Assembly: GCA_902729315.2 (NCBI GenBank)
Contig: LR746277.1
Span: forward strand, 997,001-1,061,000
Source: Spirodela intermedia
Lineage: Eukaryota > Streptophyta > Magnoliopsida > Alismatales > Araceae
Direction of reading: 5' to 3'
Length of the DNA stretch: 64,000 bases
Every line of letters begins with the position of its first letter. Positions within the stretch are counted from its first letter, which is position 1. Positions 44,866 to 59,400 of this stretch are shown here, in pieces. A program made the translations under genes and the position numbers. The notes below the pieces were generated by a model. That model was not told where the DNA came from, made no database searches, and saw only the letters and a program-made list of their open reading frames with translations.

Positions 44866-47004
44866 CTACTGGGCCCCGCGGTTTCCATTCCCGTCGAGCA
44901 AATTCGTCACCTGGCGGTTGATTTGGGGCCCATAGAGATGCCCCATCTTGGCCCTCTTGGTCTCCATGTACCTCTGGTTCTCCATGGTGATGGGAGTAAG
45001 AAGAGGGACTCTCCCCACGACGCTAAGGCCGTAGCCCTTAAGCCCCACGTACTTCAACGGGTTGTTCGTCATCAGCTTCATCGTCCTGACGCCGATATCG
45101 CGAAGAATCTGCAGAACAATATGGTAGCTCAATTCAGCAGTAAAACTCACGGAGGATGAAGAAGATGACTGATAGAACGAGGATTAGGGTTTCTGCCAGG
45201 GGGAAGATGGGACCTGCGCGCCGATGCCATATTCACGGGAGTCAACGGGTAAGCCGAGCTCCTCATTGGCTTCCACAGTGTCCCTTCCGTCGTCCTGCAG
45301 ATTGTAAGCCCGAAGCTTGTGCCCGAGACCGATGCCCCTCCCTTCATGGCCGCGGAGATACACCAGCACGCCCCTTCCGGTCTTCTCGATAAGCTCCATG
45401 GCCAGAGCCAGCTGGTTCCCGCAGTCACACCTGGCCGAGCCAAAAATGTCCCCTGTGAGGCACTCGGAGTGCACCCTCACAAGAATATCTTGCCCATCTC
45501 CAATCTCTCCCTGCGTTCAAAGCCCACCTGGGTTTATCAAACAATGCTTACGAAGGTCGGAAATGCTTTGTGATTTTGAATAAAAATGCTTACTTTCACC
45601 ATGGCAATGTGTTCCATCCCATCCAGCAGGGATCTGTAGCAGTATGCTTGGAAATTGCCCCACTCTAGTGGTAAGCGTGCCACAGAGGCTCTCTCTACCA
45701 ATTTATCCCTCTTCCTTCGGTATCTGTCATGTGGGTACACAACAGGGAAAGCACTTTAGATCCTCGGCACAAAGGAGATGAACTGGTCAGAAACGATGAG
45801 AGAAAAGGTACTGAATCTTCAACACAAGGAATGAAACTCGGGTACGAGAAAGAAACGAGTTTTATGAGGTGGGAAGCTGTTTGAGAAGATTTGGATTGAT
45901 CGTAGACAGCCTTAGATCTCTTCCAGTGGTTGAGAGGACCTAAAAAATTCATGTGCCGGCAATGAAAGCAGAAACTCTAGTGATCAAAAGAAACATCAGA
46001 TATCTAAAAGAGTGAAGTAATCCATGTGGGCCCACCAATGGCTTCTTTAAATCCCAGATTTGTTTTGCTCTCTTCAATGAACAAGGAAAGGAAATTTCCT
46101 TAATTCCTTAATTTTCTCGTCTTTAATGTTCTCTCGGAGAAAATGAATTCAAAGTGCCTCCTCCACCAAAAACACCATGAGAAACCTTGATTGACATCCT
46201 TGATAGAACATCAACCAAGAATACCACAACATAACCCTCTATTGAATTCAACAACATTAAGTGACTGTACAGTAATTATTCATCAACAACAAAGAGAGTC
46301 CTCGCTTTTGATCAGTCTAGAACCCTAGCATTCCACCATGTAATCACGATTCAAGGGTTACTTTTTTTTCTTACAATAATCCACCGAACATAAATCATTT
46401 GAGAACTTTATGCTTACTCAACTGAGAAAACAGCCGTTCAAAAGCAAGAGCTTCTACCTAGAAATGAATTCAGCTTAACATCTGAGTAGCCAAGCGCTTG
46501 GCCGTTGGATAAAAAGGGAAAATAAAACACTATAATTCTTGCAGTGCTCCCATGTTAAGAGACCAAAAGTGGCATCAATCGTGCATCAAAGCACGTTGAG
46601 CACAAAAATATTCATAATATCAATCACTGCTAGTCCAAAATCTCAAAATTTTCCCCACTGCCAGTTACAATTTTTGGTCAAATATCCATCAGAGCTCAGC
46701 ACAATCGGAGCAATCAATCTGATCTCACGTCGAATCAGCCAATTCGTGTCAACATCCCCTCTCCAACTTTTCCTTTTCCTATCTATGCATTATAGTTAGC
46801 AAGGTAAATTGTTTCTAAAACATTTTATTGCTCCTTTCTAGCATCAGTTGGAAAATATATAACGGAGGGATGATTCCCATGATTCAGGAGGTACTTGTGC
46901 AACGTTAAATTTGAGATGATAAGCGAATGACCCAAGGAAGGGGCAAGAGCTATGATGACAGACGAAGGAACACCAAGGAGGGGGCAAAAAAGAAAGGGGA
47001 AGGG

Positions 47005-47103
<99 letters not shown>

Positions 47104-50070
47104 TGTGAAAGAAGAAACCTATTGAGCATATAGGTTATCTTCCCATTCTTTATCCTATGGGTGCAGCCTTCTGGAATCCCTCCTCTTTTTAACCATCATA
47201 TTCTGTTTCTGAGACTCATTAGAAATATCCCTCCATCAACCCCCCTCCTATTTTTTCTTCATTCCTTTCTTCCCTTTGTCCTCGTCTTTTTTTAAATATG
47301 ATATGTATTGCATGTCATTTCCACTGTCATTTGCAGCTTTCTGATTGAGGCGCTAAAAAGATCATGGTTATACCCAGAGATAGAAGACCATGCCCATCAG
47401 ACCAAGAGAACAACCTCCTAAAAATGCTGCCTCGTCCCTTCATAAGAGGGGAAGAGGTCTGCCATATGGATAGATAAAATTTCGAAATCATATTAATCCG
47501 ATTTAAGATAATCCCCTAGTTCACTACATAGGTATCCAAATGCTGCCTATGTGAGGAGCAGTTCATCAAGAACTTCATGCAATGACTCTTTACAAAAGAC
47601 TCTGCATTCATTCATACCCAATCGTAAACAAAAAATGCATAAAATCAGGCCGAGGTCGAGTGAGCAGAGCCTTCCTATCATCCTAGACAACAGCTCTAGT
47701 GACCAACAACCAGACCCTGTTATTCAGCAATCATTTCAATGCAGATAGGTCATAGCAGCACATTCAAGTGATTGAAAATACGTTTAATCAATGAATACTT
47801 GGTTGATGCATTCATTTCTCAAGATGATACCTGATTAAGTCGGCAATTGAAATAATTTTCAAATTCTCTTGCTTCGCAAACTCACGGAGTTTAGGTAGTC
47901 GTGCCATTGAACCATCATCATTATCCACAATCTCACATAGCACAGCCACAGGAGGTAAACCAGCCAGAATAGCAAGATCAACAGACGCTTCTGTATGCCC
48001 AGATCGTTTCAAGACACCTCCTTCCCGATACTTCAGGGGGAAGATATGACCAGGGCGGTTAAAATCTTCAGCTTTTGAATTAGGTGATGCAAGAGCCAAA
48101 ATTGTCTTTGTCCTGTCTCTAGCAGAAACTCCTGTGGTTGTACCTTCCTTTACATCCTGTCGAAGTAGATCATCAGAAAAGACACTAACATTCAGTAAAA
48201 TAACGATAAAAAGGAAAACAAATAAAAAGCACTTGGACATCGTTCTATTAGAGATACTGATAAATACAATGCTAACACTAAAAATTTCCATTCAACATGA
48301 GCTATACTGTCATAAAGACAGAACTAGTTCTGTTCTGAACAGAATAAATATCTGAAAAGGTTGAAAAAATAAAGAGGCCATTGAAACTGCAGATAGCCTT
48401 CACAAGAAGCTGCAGAAATGTCAGCCATGCTTAATAATGTAAGTGCACATATTTCTCGAAGAACGAATCCCCATATAACAAGCTGGGAGCAAGCATTTGG
48501 ATGGTGCATATTCTTCCAATAAAAAATAAAATAATCATAAAAATATTAAGATGTATATTTGACAAATCAATCGGAGACTCATTTTTCTCCAGATAGTCTT
48601 TTACAATAAACTTGGCATAAACTCAACAAGCGTGAAAGTTTTCGGATGTATCATACATCCAAAGAAAGTGTCACCAGAGAAGTGGTAAATCATAATTGAT
48701 ATCCTTGCAATGTCTCTAAAGGCCACACGGAAATGCAATCTGCTGGTAGATTTCGTTCAATGTTCAATAAAGGTTACGTGAAAAATGATATGCTCGATTA
48801 TTTTTTTATGATAAGAATAAAAATGGGCAGAACTTCTGAACAATCAATCCTGGCTAGCAAGCTACACAAAAATCAGTACTTGTGAGGTAACCTTATCCAT
48901 TCCGCCGATTCTAAGCGATGTTATTGGTTCACAATGATATTTCTCATGATAACCGCGTGGTCTAGGTAACATACCACTGACACTGTGAACGCTGTGCTAA
49001 GCTTTTCTTCATTTTCTTTCGTCGAAACCATCAAAGGAAGCTCTAACCTCTCCAAGTCCTCATCCTTCATGCCCACACAAACAATTCCAGTACCATGTCT
49101 CACAATAAACGCCATTGCATCCGGTGTCACCAGAGATGCTGCCATTATAAGATCCCCTTCATTTTCCCTGTCTTCATCATCCACAACAATTACATACTGC
49201 AAAACATTACACAGAGTTCAGATGGAAGATGATGAAAAAAAAGAAAACGGCAGAGAAGCGCCAAAACCTCCCATAAAAGGACAAATCATTTACTGACCTT
49301 GCCCCGGCGGATGTCTTCTACCGCCTCTGGAATAGAGGAGAACCCCTCGGAAGGAAGATCCAGGTCAGCTTCGTCATCGTCTTCCATGAAGAAGCCATCT
49401 GCCACAGGAGTCATGTCGGCAGCCATCGTCCCGAGTGCCACTGCATCAGCTTGAAGCTGGGGAACAGCGTCATCAGCGGGAAAACTCTCTGGTCCACAGA
49501 TAGGTGCGCCTTGCCCGACCATCAAGGCCTTCGTCCGCACAACCCCACATGATGATGGCCTCCACTTCTCAGGTACCAACCTGATAAACCTCCCTGTTGC
49601 ATATCCTGTAGGAGTAACGGCCTGCCACCCTCTGAATTCCCTAAAGAGCCTACAGCGTCGCCTGAAGCGAGACACAGAAATTTGGAAACGTCAGAGATTC
49701 GTAAAAGCAATGGATCTAACTCTCCAACACAAACGAAAGGTGAGGAAATGAGGAGATCCAGGACAGACGCAGAATAAGGCAAAAGCACCAAACCCAAGGA
49801 AACAAAGGAGACATACCCCAAAACGTACCGAAAAGAGATTACAGGAACCACAACACCGGGACAAGCAAAAGAAGAATTGCAAAGATCCAACCAGATGAAG
49901 AAAAAAAAAGTAGCTCCCGACGAGACACAGCGAGAGGCAGGAGATACAGAGATGATAGATAGATTAGAGGGAGAGAGCCAGAGAGAGAGAGAGAGAGAGA
50001 GTCACCGGGATATGGACAGATCGGAGGCGGCCGCACAAGAGATTCCACCGATGAAAGACGTAGATGCCAT
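44866..50070 (-). CDS. RIBA: Bifunctional DHBP synthase / GTP cyclohydrolase II, plastid
   Basis: Seven exons on the minus strand join in phase to 548 residues: 50070–50006, 49661–49298, 49196–48975, 48156–47831, 45723–45594, 45510–45214 and 45108–44866. The enzyme opens the plastid riboflavin pathway by two reactions. Ribulose-5-phosphate gives 3,4-dihydroxy-2-butanone-4-phosphate, and GTP gives the diaminopyrimidine precursor. The N-terminus ([21 protein letters not shown], Arg-rich after) looks like a chloroplast transit peptide. DHBPS motifs are intact: [46 protein letters not shown] motifs are intact: the zinc cysteines in [41 protein letters not shown] and [14 protein letters not shown]. 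Both halves therefore look active, as in RIBA1, rather than half-dead as described for the RIBA2/RIBA3 types. Intron 4 (2.1 kb) holds a long GA tract. Confidence 0.95.
47009..47101. repeat. (GA)n microsatellite, about 46 units, in RIBA intron 4
   Basis: An uninterrupted run of about 93 bp of alternating A and G lies in intron 4 of RIBA. In the transcribed orientation it reads as CT. It is among the longest simple repeats in the window. Confidence 0.97.
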
Positions 50071-53000
50071 GCCGTTCCCCTTCCCTATCTTCCCACACCT
50101 TCCTCTTCTGCCCCCCTATATACTCCGACGATGACCCTCCTCTGAGACTCCTGTCCTCTCCCCCCAACGACTCTCTCTCTCTTTCTCTATCTCTATCTCT
50201 CTGTCTCTCTCTCTCTCTCTCTCATCAGAGTCATCAAACCCATCCCAGGTCGGATAAAAAGGGAGAGGTTGACTGATTTTCCACAGCTCCGGGCACGGTT
50301 TCCGTACGCTAACTCAATTGCAGACTCAAAATTCCTTTTCTCCATTGACGAGTCGTACCTGCCGGGAGCAGTACGCAAGCCCATATTTCTTTCCTCTCCT
50401 CGTCGTATGCATTCGTGCACATCAAGTGTATACTGTATCGTATAAAAGCGGGTGTAGAAAGTGGACCGGAGACTTTTTCGTCCAGGTGGCGATTCGTCTT
50501 ACGTGGCATAACATGAGGCGGCGGCTGAAGGATAGCCCTCTGTGGGACCCACAACGCATCGCATCAATTTCCACCGAGCCACGTCAGACAAAAAAAACTA
50601 CATTTAATTATTATTCACGAATATTTCTGAACTTTTAGGAAAGGGACCGTAATTTGAGAAGGCCCACTGAATGATACTATGACTATAAATAATATTTTTG
50701 TATTATATGAGGATCAAATATATTCCTATTTAATAAGAACATTTAGATATAAATTCAGATTATAGCGAATATAATATATTTTTCTCTGAGGTAAGTTCTC
50801 CTTCATCATCTATATCAATACATTAGTGCTTACTATATCAAGCATCAGCTGCCACCAGGTTCTTCAAGGCCCTAGTGGTATGAATTTCTTGATCTTGTAT
50901 CTATTTTTCCTAAAATACCAAGCATAACTTGGTATATTGATTTGACATGATTTTAATCATTTGTTTTATTTGAACAATGACAATTTAACCTTATGGCATT
51001 CTCATTAAATGTTAAATTATTTCTTATAAATATTCAAATATGCATTCATTATGTTATGGGTTAACACCCTTGAGTCTCTTAATCTTACAAGTATTTTTCT
51101 TAAAATAGAAAGCATAACTTGGTTTTAATCATTTTTTTATTAGAGCAATGATAGTTTAACCTTATATAGTATTTTTATCTTATTTAGTAGTAAAACATTC
51201 ATTCAATAGGAGCAAACAAGAAGGTTCCCAAATATGATTCTTGGTTCATCAAGTTATCTATCTCTCACCTCAATCCTTTAATAGGATATAAATGGGGAGC
51301 AACTTAAATGTGGGACCCCTAATCCCAAATTACAAGCAAAATTGGGACAAAAGTGCTTAAAAAATAGACAAAAAATAGAATTATATTGGGGTCTATAGTC
51401 ACAAGCCTCATGGGCTTTGATGGATCTAGTTCATAGTCTAATTGACTATGATGAACTATAATTGACTCTAATGTGTGGTGCACCAATAAAGAGTAAGGTT
51501 CTCGACATGATATTGTGATTAATACACTATGTAATTACACAATATAAACTTCAAATTTAGTATTCACACTAATGTTTTGGATTATTGGATAAAATATGCT
51601 TGATGTATTGAAATAGTGCAGTATATCATGAAAAAGGGTAATATAGAAAAAAAAAAATGCATCAAAATAAATTTTATAATGGTGAAGCATATCAAGCTTC
51701 ATATTTTAAAATATGAGTAAGTTTGTTGTAAAATAGTGTAATATATCAACTTTCATTTTTTAATTTATGAGAAGCTACATTTAGTAAGTAAATGAAGATA
51801 CATTGTGGAATAATATACCACATCAAACCTTATGTTTGGGTATACATTGTGATTATCCCATTATTATTATTATTATCTCCATTATGCATAATATACATAA
51901 ATAATATACATAAATAATATACATAATATTATATCTATATATAATTATATATAGTATATAATAGTCTATATAATGATTATATTATAATAATAATAGTTAA
52001 ACTATTTAATTATTTACTATTTTATTTTGATTAGTATTATAAATATTATTTTATTTCTATATCTTATTATTATTATTATTTTCATTTTTTATTACTAAAT
52101 AGTTTACTATATCAGGCCTCATATTATATGATATGAAAGTTGTCATCTTTCATTTGAATAAATGAGAAATCATAAATTTTAAAATAAAATTTAACATTAG
52201 TGTTAATACTAATACTAATACTAATACTAACACACATTCTCATCAATGTGTGTTAAATTTTATTTTTTTTAATGAGGTATTTGTCTATACTAGCATCAGA
52301 ACTTTCGTCATGTCTCAATGAAGTACCAAGTTTAGGAATATTATGCTGATGTGTTAATATATGAAGTTGTATGCCTATATGTATGGTATTTTACACTAAA
52401 TATACAAGTCTTGAGCCGTAGAGTGACACATTACTAATGTAGTTTATTGATCTCATATATTAGTAAATGACACACATAAAGTTTATTGAACCATTTTTTT
52501 GTCAATATTGAGTCATAATGGCCTAAGCATATATGTAGCAATAAACAAAGTTAACCTAAAATTATATGCACATATGTGTGTGACTTCATAATCATGCAAG
52601 AAATATCTTTTAGAGAGAGAGAGAGAGGAGAAATAATGGTCAATCTATGTGTATAGATACATAGATAGATATTGTAGATTTATTGGCCATATTGATGGCC
52701 CATATATTGAGATTATGATCTTGGTGATGATAATGTCAAAGAAGTGCAATCATGGTAAGGTCTTACTTTTGGGTATAGAGAGAGAGAGAGAGTAAGCATA
52801 TCTTCTTGCCACATGTCCACCTTTAGACATCTAGATACGGTCTATTTGGTTAACCAAGACCGTCAAGGACGATGGGTGATGCCATCCCACATATTGACTA
52901 ATTGGTAGCCGAGGTATCTGATTTTATACGTGGCGGCATACTGTTGGACGAAGAGCTGATGCGATGCCGGTCCCACCAAAAGCAACTCCACCAACCGCGC

Positions 53001-53443
53001 TGCCCCATTATTCCTTTAGAGGGCGCGAACGGGAAGCACGCTCCCCCATGACACAACATGTCCACTATGTTCCGCTCTCTCTCTCTCCCCCTCTCTCTCT
53101 TTGTCTCTCTTCTCTCTCTGTCTCGCTCTCTCAAAATCTCCGAGGACTTTTCAAATCTGCTCTTTCTCTCTCTAGCTCTTCAGACCACTGTGCATCTTTC
53201 TATATCTGTGGCCTTCAGTTCTCGCATCTCAGCTGTCGGCGCGCAACTGATATTGTCGGTCTTCTGCGCGTCCTGCATTTTTCGCTGGTAATTCTGGTGA
53301 AAGCAGAGGTGCTCCCTCGGGGACGAATTCCTTTTTTTCCCTTTATTGCCTGTCGATACTGTGGTACGGTTCCGGGAAAGATCTGTCTTCAGAAACGGGC
53401 TCTCGCGCCATTTTTGGGCTTGCAGAACCGATCGGATCGGGCA
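50071..53443. other. Divergent spacer between RIBA and the UGNT1-like gene
   Basis: This 3.4-kb region between divergently transcribed genes has CT-rich leaders at both ends (50160–50222 for RIBA; 53077–53180 for the transporter). The middle is very AT-rich, with ATT and TATACATAA-type runs near 51860–52080, an inverted repeat at 52181–52266 and short GA tracts at about 52614 and 52780. No gene was recognised. Confidence 0.55.
52181..52266. repeat. Inverted repeat with 16-bp perfect outer arms
   Basis: AAAATAAAATTTAACA at 52181–52196 is the exact reverse complement of 52251–52266. A second pair, TAACACACATT at 52228–52238 and 52245–52255, competes for part of the right arm. Between the arms lie (AATACT)n hexamers. 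It may be a tiny MITE-like remnant or a chance AT-rich hairpin. Confidence 0.7.
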
Positions 53444-56400
53444 ATGGCGGCAGTGCCGAAGTACACGCTGCTGCCGCTGTCGGACTCTCAGTTGAAGGGT
53501 GGGGGAGACGACAGCCTCTTCAAGGGATCTGGCATGACCAAGCGCGGGGCGATCGCCGCTCTCTCCTACATGGCTTGCGCAGGTGGGGAAATCTTCGCCC
53601 CCAGCTTCCTCTGTGTGTAGCTTCATGTGGAGGAAGACATGGGTTTTAATATAATGAGGGATAATTCATGCTTTTGATACCCCTCGACATCTTGTTATCA
53701 ATGACATTGAGAACGTTTGAGTAGAAATAGATGAACTAGGAAACTCACTGAAGGAACCCTAGCGTAAAGACATTAATCAAGAAAATCTCAAGAATGGCTC
53801 TACTGTTGTATATCTTGTTGTAAGGGAATCAAATAGTTGAACTTCTTCCTCCGGGATTTCGGGTTTATCACACCAAGATTCCGGAACAAAGTCGACATTG
53901 GCAGTTGATTACGTTTTCCGTTGCCATTGTTTTTATCCTTCTTCAATTTCATGAATGGTTTGATCTCACACGTTGCTAAAACGTCAAATAGCTTGCCCAA
54001 TGCAAAGTTGGGTAAAGTTCTGTTTCTGATTTAACGCTCAGAAAATCGGGACGAGCATGTCATCTTTCTATACTAGAAGTGAACGATTAAAGGTCAGAAC
54101 AAAATGCTTCGGGGATATTTTTCTTTGAATTTATTCTAAGGTTTGTGTAGCAAAGCCTTTTACCAGTGGGGATTTGTGTTTCAGAATACTGTAGACAGGC
54201 GCTTTTGTTCATAAAATTAGTGGTACAAAATCTCGCCTTGCTTTAATCAATGTTGAACTAATTAAAGACATTAGTGACTTCATCAAAATTTTTGTTGTTT
54301 ATTAGTTTCCTTCTACTTGTAACGATTCCATAAAGCGGGTTCCTGACATCTTCATTGTATTGTTAAAAGTAGATAATGGCCTTCAAGTTGAAAGATGCAT
54401 GGAAATCAAGACCAGAACATGAAAAAAATCTTGGATGGATCCAAATGGCCAGTCCAGGACATGCTAAATTGTACTAATTAGAGTAATATAAATTATGCTA
54501 ACCGTCATCTAACTTGTAATGAATAGTGAAATAGATTATACTAACCCTGGTCTTGTCATGCCATGGCTCTAACTTCAGATCATGACTGACATAAAATCCA
54601 GGTCTACACTCTCCTGGAACTTCTTTGCCCTTTCTCTATTCTATGTCTTCACTCTAAATTTCGAGACCTATATCGGAAAATTAACTCCTGTTTAGGAAAA
54701 AATATACAAATCTGTGCTATTACATTATTATTCTCAAACAAACAGCCACAGGTTTGGCCTGATAGTACGGAATAATTATAGAATCTGGAAAGTCAAGCTT
54801 TGTAAATGATTGAATCTTCATCTGTAACGAGTACAATTCACCCTGACGCCTTAGTTAATGCTTCAAACACACAAGACACCTCAGCTTTCAGCATTGGTTC
54901 ACCTGGCATCTTTCAATTTGCTTTATCTGTTTCTCACCTCATCTGAGAGTTTTTTCCATCATTAGCACACGATCAGCATTGTAGTTTCCAATAATCATCC
55001 TGGATCTCAGCTAGATTAGGGTATAATCATGAACTACCGATGGCTGAGTTTGGAGTTGACTTATCGATCTAGGATCCGTGTGTTCAGATTTACTCTTAGA
55101 ACACTTACTTAGAACTGTCCAATAGCTGAATAGATTAATTGGCCAGTTTTCTTTTATGGTTCCACCCCTGTTCCACCTTAATTTCAGATTTGGTAAAATG
55201 CATTATTTTTTGGGATTTGATGGATCATTTATATAGAACATATTGAAACTAATATTCCTTGGTAGTGTATTTTAAGGTTTCAATATATGAAATACTATAT
55301 ATTTCTATCGTAATGTATAATATTCAAACCTTGGCCTTGATTAACATATCCATTGATTTGAATCTGGGTCAAACTTCCTGAGTTTATTCAATATATCCAT
55401 TGATTTTTTGATTTCGACTTTGCCAAGTTATTCAATTTATGATGTACATTGTTCCTCCAATGCCAAATTTCAAGAAATCAGAAAGACATTCATAAAGGAG
55501 TATGTAAAGAGGTCTGAAACTGAAAAGTGTTTTATCGATTGAAGTATGCATATGCACATATTCTGAGAAGTCTGGAGTTAATTCCCTTCTTATCCTGTGT
55601 CCTTCATTAGCACTGGTTTTAAGCATGTGATTCTCAATAATAAAGGGAGCATGTGAATTGATTAGCATGAGTATTTTTATTGTATGTTGCTTATAAATAG
55701 AAACATAGGTCAACTGAAAAAATCTTCAGGCTTATGATTGACAAGGGAAAACCAGAGAAATGTTTCACTGTAGGCTTTGATTTTCTTTCAGTGTCTCTCT
55801 CTTCTCAGCATTGAACGGACTATACTGCTCTGGAAGTTACATATTTAAGTCTGCATGTTTTTCTATCCGTCCCCTTAGAAAACGCCTTATGTTTGTGTTT
55901 CTTCCTATGCTCCATTTTGTTTTTCACTGACCTGCGTTTTCGCCTGTGTTTTGTAGTTTTACTGGTGATGTTCAACAAAGCAGCTCTTTCTTCATATAGT
56001 TTCCCTTGTGCTAATGTCATTACTCTCTTTCAGGTGAACTTTCTCTCCACTTTGGTTACTTCTTGCAGTTCCTGATATGCCATTGGATTTCTACCTTTGT
56101 AAACCTTCTGTACTGTTCTGTGCTTACTATATCGATAATCTATTTAAGAACTTTGGTTTCTGGAAATGCAAATTGCATGTACGTATTATAAACCCACAAT
56201 TCTTGGATCCCCTTTATGACTTGATTGTTTACAACCATATATGATATTCTTTTTAATATCAATGATTTAGAATATACCCGAAGGCCAAAGAAAATTGATT
56301 TCTTTTTGTTGTAATTTGTTTATTTCCCTGATTCGTCTTAGTTTAACTGTTCGTCAGAAGTTGCATCATGGATGGAGTAATTGTCGTCTAGTCAACAATT

Positions 56401-59400
56401 TTTAAGCTTTATAAACTTTTGAGTCTTTCTAAGACTAATGTGAAGAATTCGTACCTAGAAAATTCAGATACAGCTCCTGCCCATGATGTTATATATTTCT
56501 ACCTTTAAAACTATATGCCTAATAACTTTAATGGACTGGTCACCTTGCTAGACGAGTGGAATTTAGTTGCCCAATAAATCCTTTCCAAACAGATATGCTC
56601 CTTGAATACAAATTGTAGGAATTATTTTCTAGTTTCCAGATTTGCTTTTTTTGTATATTTTAGTTATTTTTTTTAAAATTGTGGGCAGAGATCTAAAATT
56701 ATACGCCAATTTTTCAATGAATAAGGCCCATTTACTTCTGTTGAATAATGTAATCTCCCATTAAATAATGTAGGGCAATTCTTCAACTCCTGACATTGGC
56801 TGTTGTAGTCCTTGACACTGGAAAGCGGATTTATCAATAAGTCGGTGTGCGGGAAATTCCTATTTTAATTAATGGCTCCTGCTCCGTGGATCTCTTGATC
56901 TTTTCCCATGCACGCTTTTCTTACCTGATATTTTCAGGTTCTTTTTTTCTTCTTCTGGTTGTCTATAACCGCAATCTACTGAGATCTTTTCAGTAAGGAG
57001 TGTGTGATGTTAAAATGATCAGATTCTGAGAGGGATACCTATTTTCTGGGGAACTTTGTAGATGACATGTCCTGCATAATCTGCCATCTAGTAATTGATC
57101 ATTTCTGAAGACAGTTACCGCTGGATGAACCATTATGTACTTATATTTTGTTTCTCACTTAATCGTCTTGTGTGGGTTGCAGATGGTGTGCTCCTCCTCA
57201 ATTTTGTACGCAATGAGACGCTGGGGAATCATCACCTTCACTATTGGTGAACCTTGGATGGTGCCTGACAAATCGTCACCAAGTCTTGTACCATTAACGA
57301 CATTACTACAAACACTTCCGCTTTCATTAACATATCTACTTTACATGGTATGATGTTTTGACGCTTTTTATTTATAAATATAAATATCAACATACTTACT
57401 GATCAATGTTTAATTTTTTGTGTCGAAGGTTGCTTCCATGGAATCTGTTCGTGGAGTCAACGTTCCCATGTACACCACCCTTAGGCGGACAACTGTTGTA
57501 TTTACGATAACAGTGGAATATCTTCTGACTGGTCAGAAATATCCACCCTCAGTTTTTAGCAGGTAAATAGATTTCTTATTTGTCATTGTTATAAAATTGG
57601 TGCTCTGAGGATTACGGAAAAGGTAGCTGATATGTAATGGTAGGCTCCTTTCGAGATGAATTTCAATGAATTTTTTTAAGTAATCAATAGTTTCATGTCC
57701 TCTTTATGGCAGTTTTATGGTCCTCATATCCATATTCATGGATGGTTTCCGTGCCATACTCGTATCATTTGTTCTCTAAAGTACTAATGGCGTTCCATTT
57801 GCCCCTCCCTCTACCTTTCTCATCAGAAATTTAAGGTGATCACTTAGATTGCAACCCACACGTAGTTACTGAATGATGATTTCAATGTCTAGGTTATGGA
57901 AAGAAAAGCTTTCATAATTTTTTTCTGAACGGATTATTACATAGCTCGTATCATCCATTTCAGACAGATGGAATAAATGAGTTTAATAAACCTAACTGGA
58001 ACCTGACAGAGAGAGTGACAGTGAGTGATACTGTAGAGTAGCTGGTTGCCATTGGTTGAAAGTAATGCGTTTGCATGCACGCCCAAAAGAAAATACTGAT
58101 TGTCATTGCTTATTTTTTTCTTGATTATTATTTGATTTGACTTGAAGAGTATAAAAAATTGTTTCGTTAGCCAGTTTAATACTCTTTCTTTCTATGATTT
58201 GCTTTTGAAAATCAAGTGGACGTCTTACCTATATTCTGTTTAGATTTGGTACTAATTATGATGGTAAAGTTTTGCTCGATATTTATTATGGCATGCATCT
58301 GCCTTTCTTTTTCATTAGGAAGCATTTTACGTTTCTGATCTCTCTCCCTGGTTAAAAACCAAGGGCATTATCAGTGTGTTTCTGATTGTTTTTGGAGCAT
58401 TTCTTGCTGGGGCCCGGGATATGTCATATGACTCCTATGGCTATGCCATTGTCTTGGTATCCAACATCTCAACTGCTATATATCTTGCTACAATTGCTCG
58501 CCTCGGTAATCTTACATTCCTTATATATATATTATTAGTATTTTCATCTTTTGTATTCTGGAACATAATAAATCTATACTGTGACAGCAGTTCACTCATT
58601 ACCTATTTTCTTGTTGTTTCCCTTCCAGGGAAATCCAGTGGTCTCAACAGCTTTGGTCTCATGTGGTGTAACGGTAATAAGGCTAAGGATGATTTGACAG
58701 CTCTGTCCCTCTAATGATTCAATATTATTGATTCAAATTCAATATATGATTTTAGTATTATTTTGAAAACAAGCTGATTTCTTCTTGCAGGTTTAGTATG
58801 TGGACCAGTTTTGCTGGTATGGACTTACTTTCGAGGTGACTTGGAGATAACAATGAATTTTCCTGACCTGTATTCCCCAGGCTTTCAGGTAAGTCCGGTT
58901 CTGAAATGAACGATATTTCACCATGTATCCGCACTGGATATTTTAATTATGAAATTTATGCTGATAAATCGTCAAGATCTGATACTTAACTAAAAGATAA
59001 AATTAACAATGCTTAATTTATGCTTCTTTGTTGTTGGGTTCTTCACATGGCATGGAATCTTGGCCTTACTTTCCAATAAAGAACGGGTACTAATTTATAA
59101 GTTCAGCATATTCTACCTGCTTCTATTCTTTAATTGAGTAGTGCAATGTGCAGGCATTTTGCATTACCAAATCTTGTAAAGAAAAAAGAAAATGGATCAA
59201 CACTTTCTTCATGGAAATATGCCTTATTTAGTGGTTTGATGGTCTGATTAGGAGGTCAACGCTTAGAAAGGAAATCTTGGTCTTCTTCTGCTTGAAGATT
59301 TTACGGCCCAATCATGGAAATATGCTGTCAATGCCCAGCTGTTTCTACCTGCTTCTATTCTTTAATCGAGTAGTACAGTGTGCAGGGATTTTGCATTACC

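Noticed and set aside
49522-50048. Hydrophobic minus-strand frames in RIBA intron 1
   Set aside because: They lie in the intron between RIBA exons 1 and 2 and resemble random translation; they have no homologue I know.
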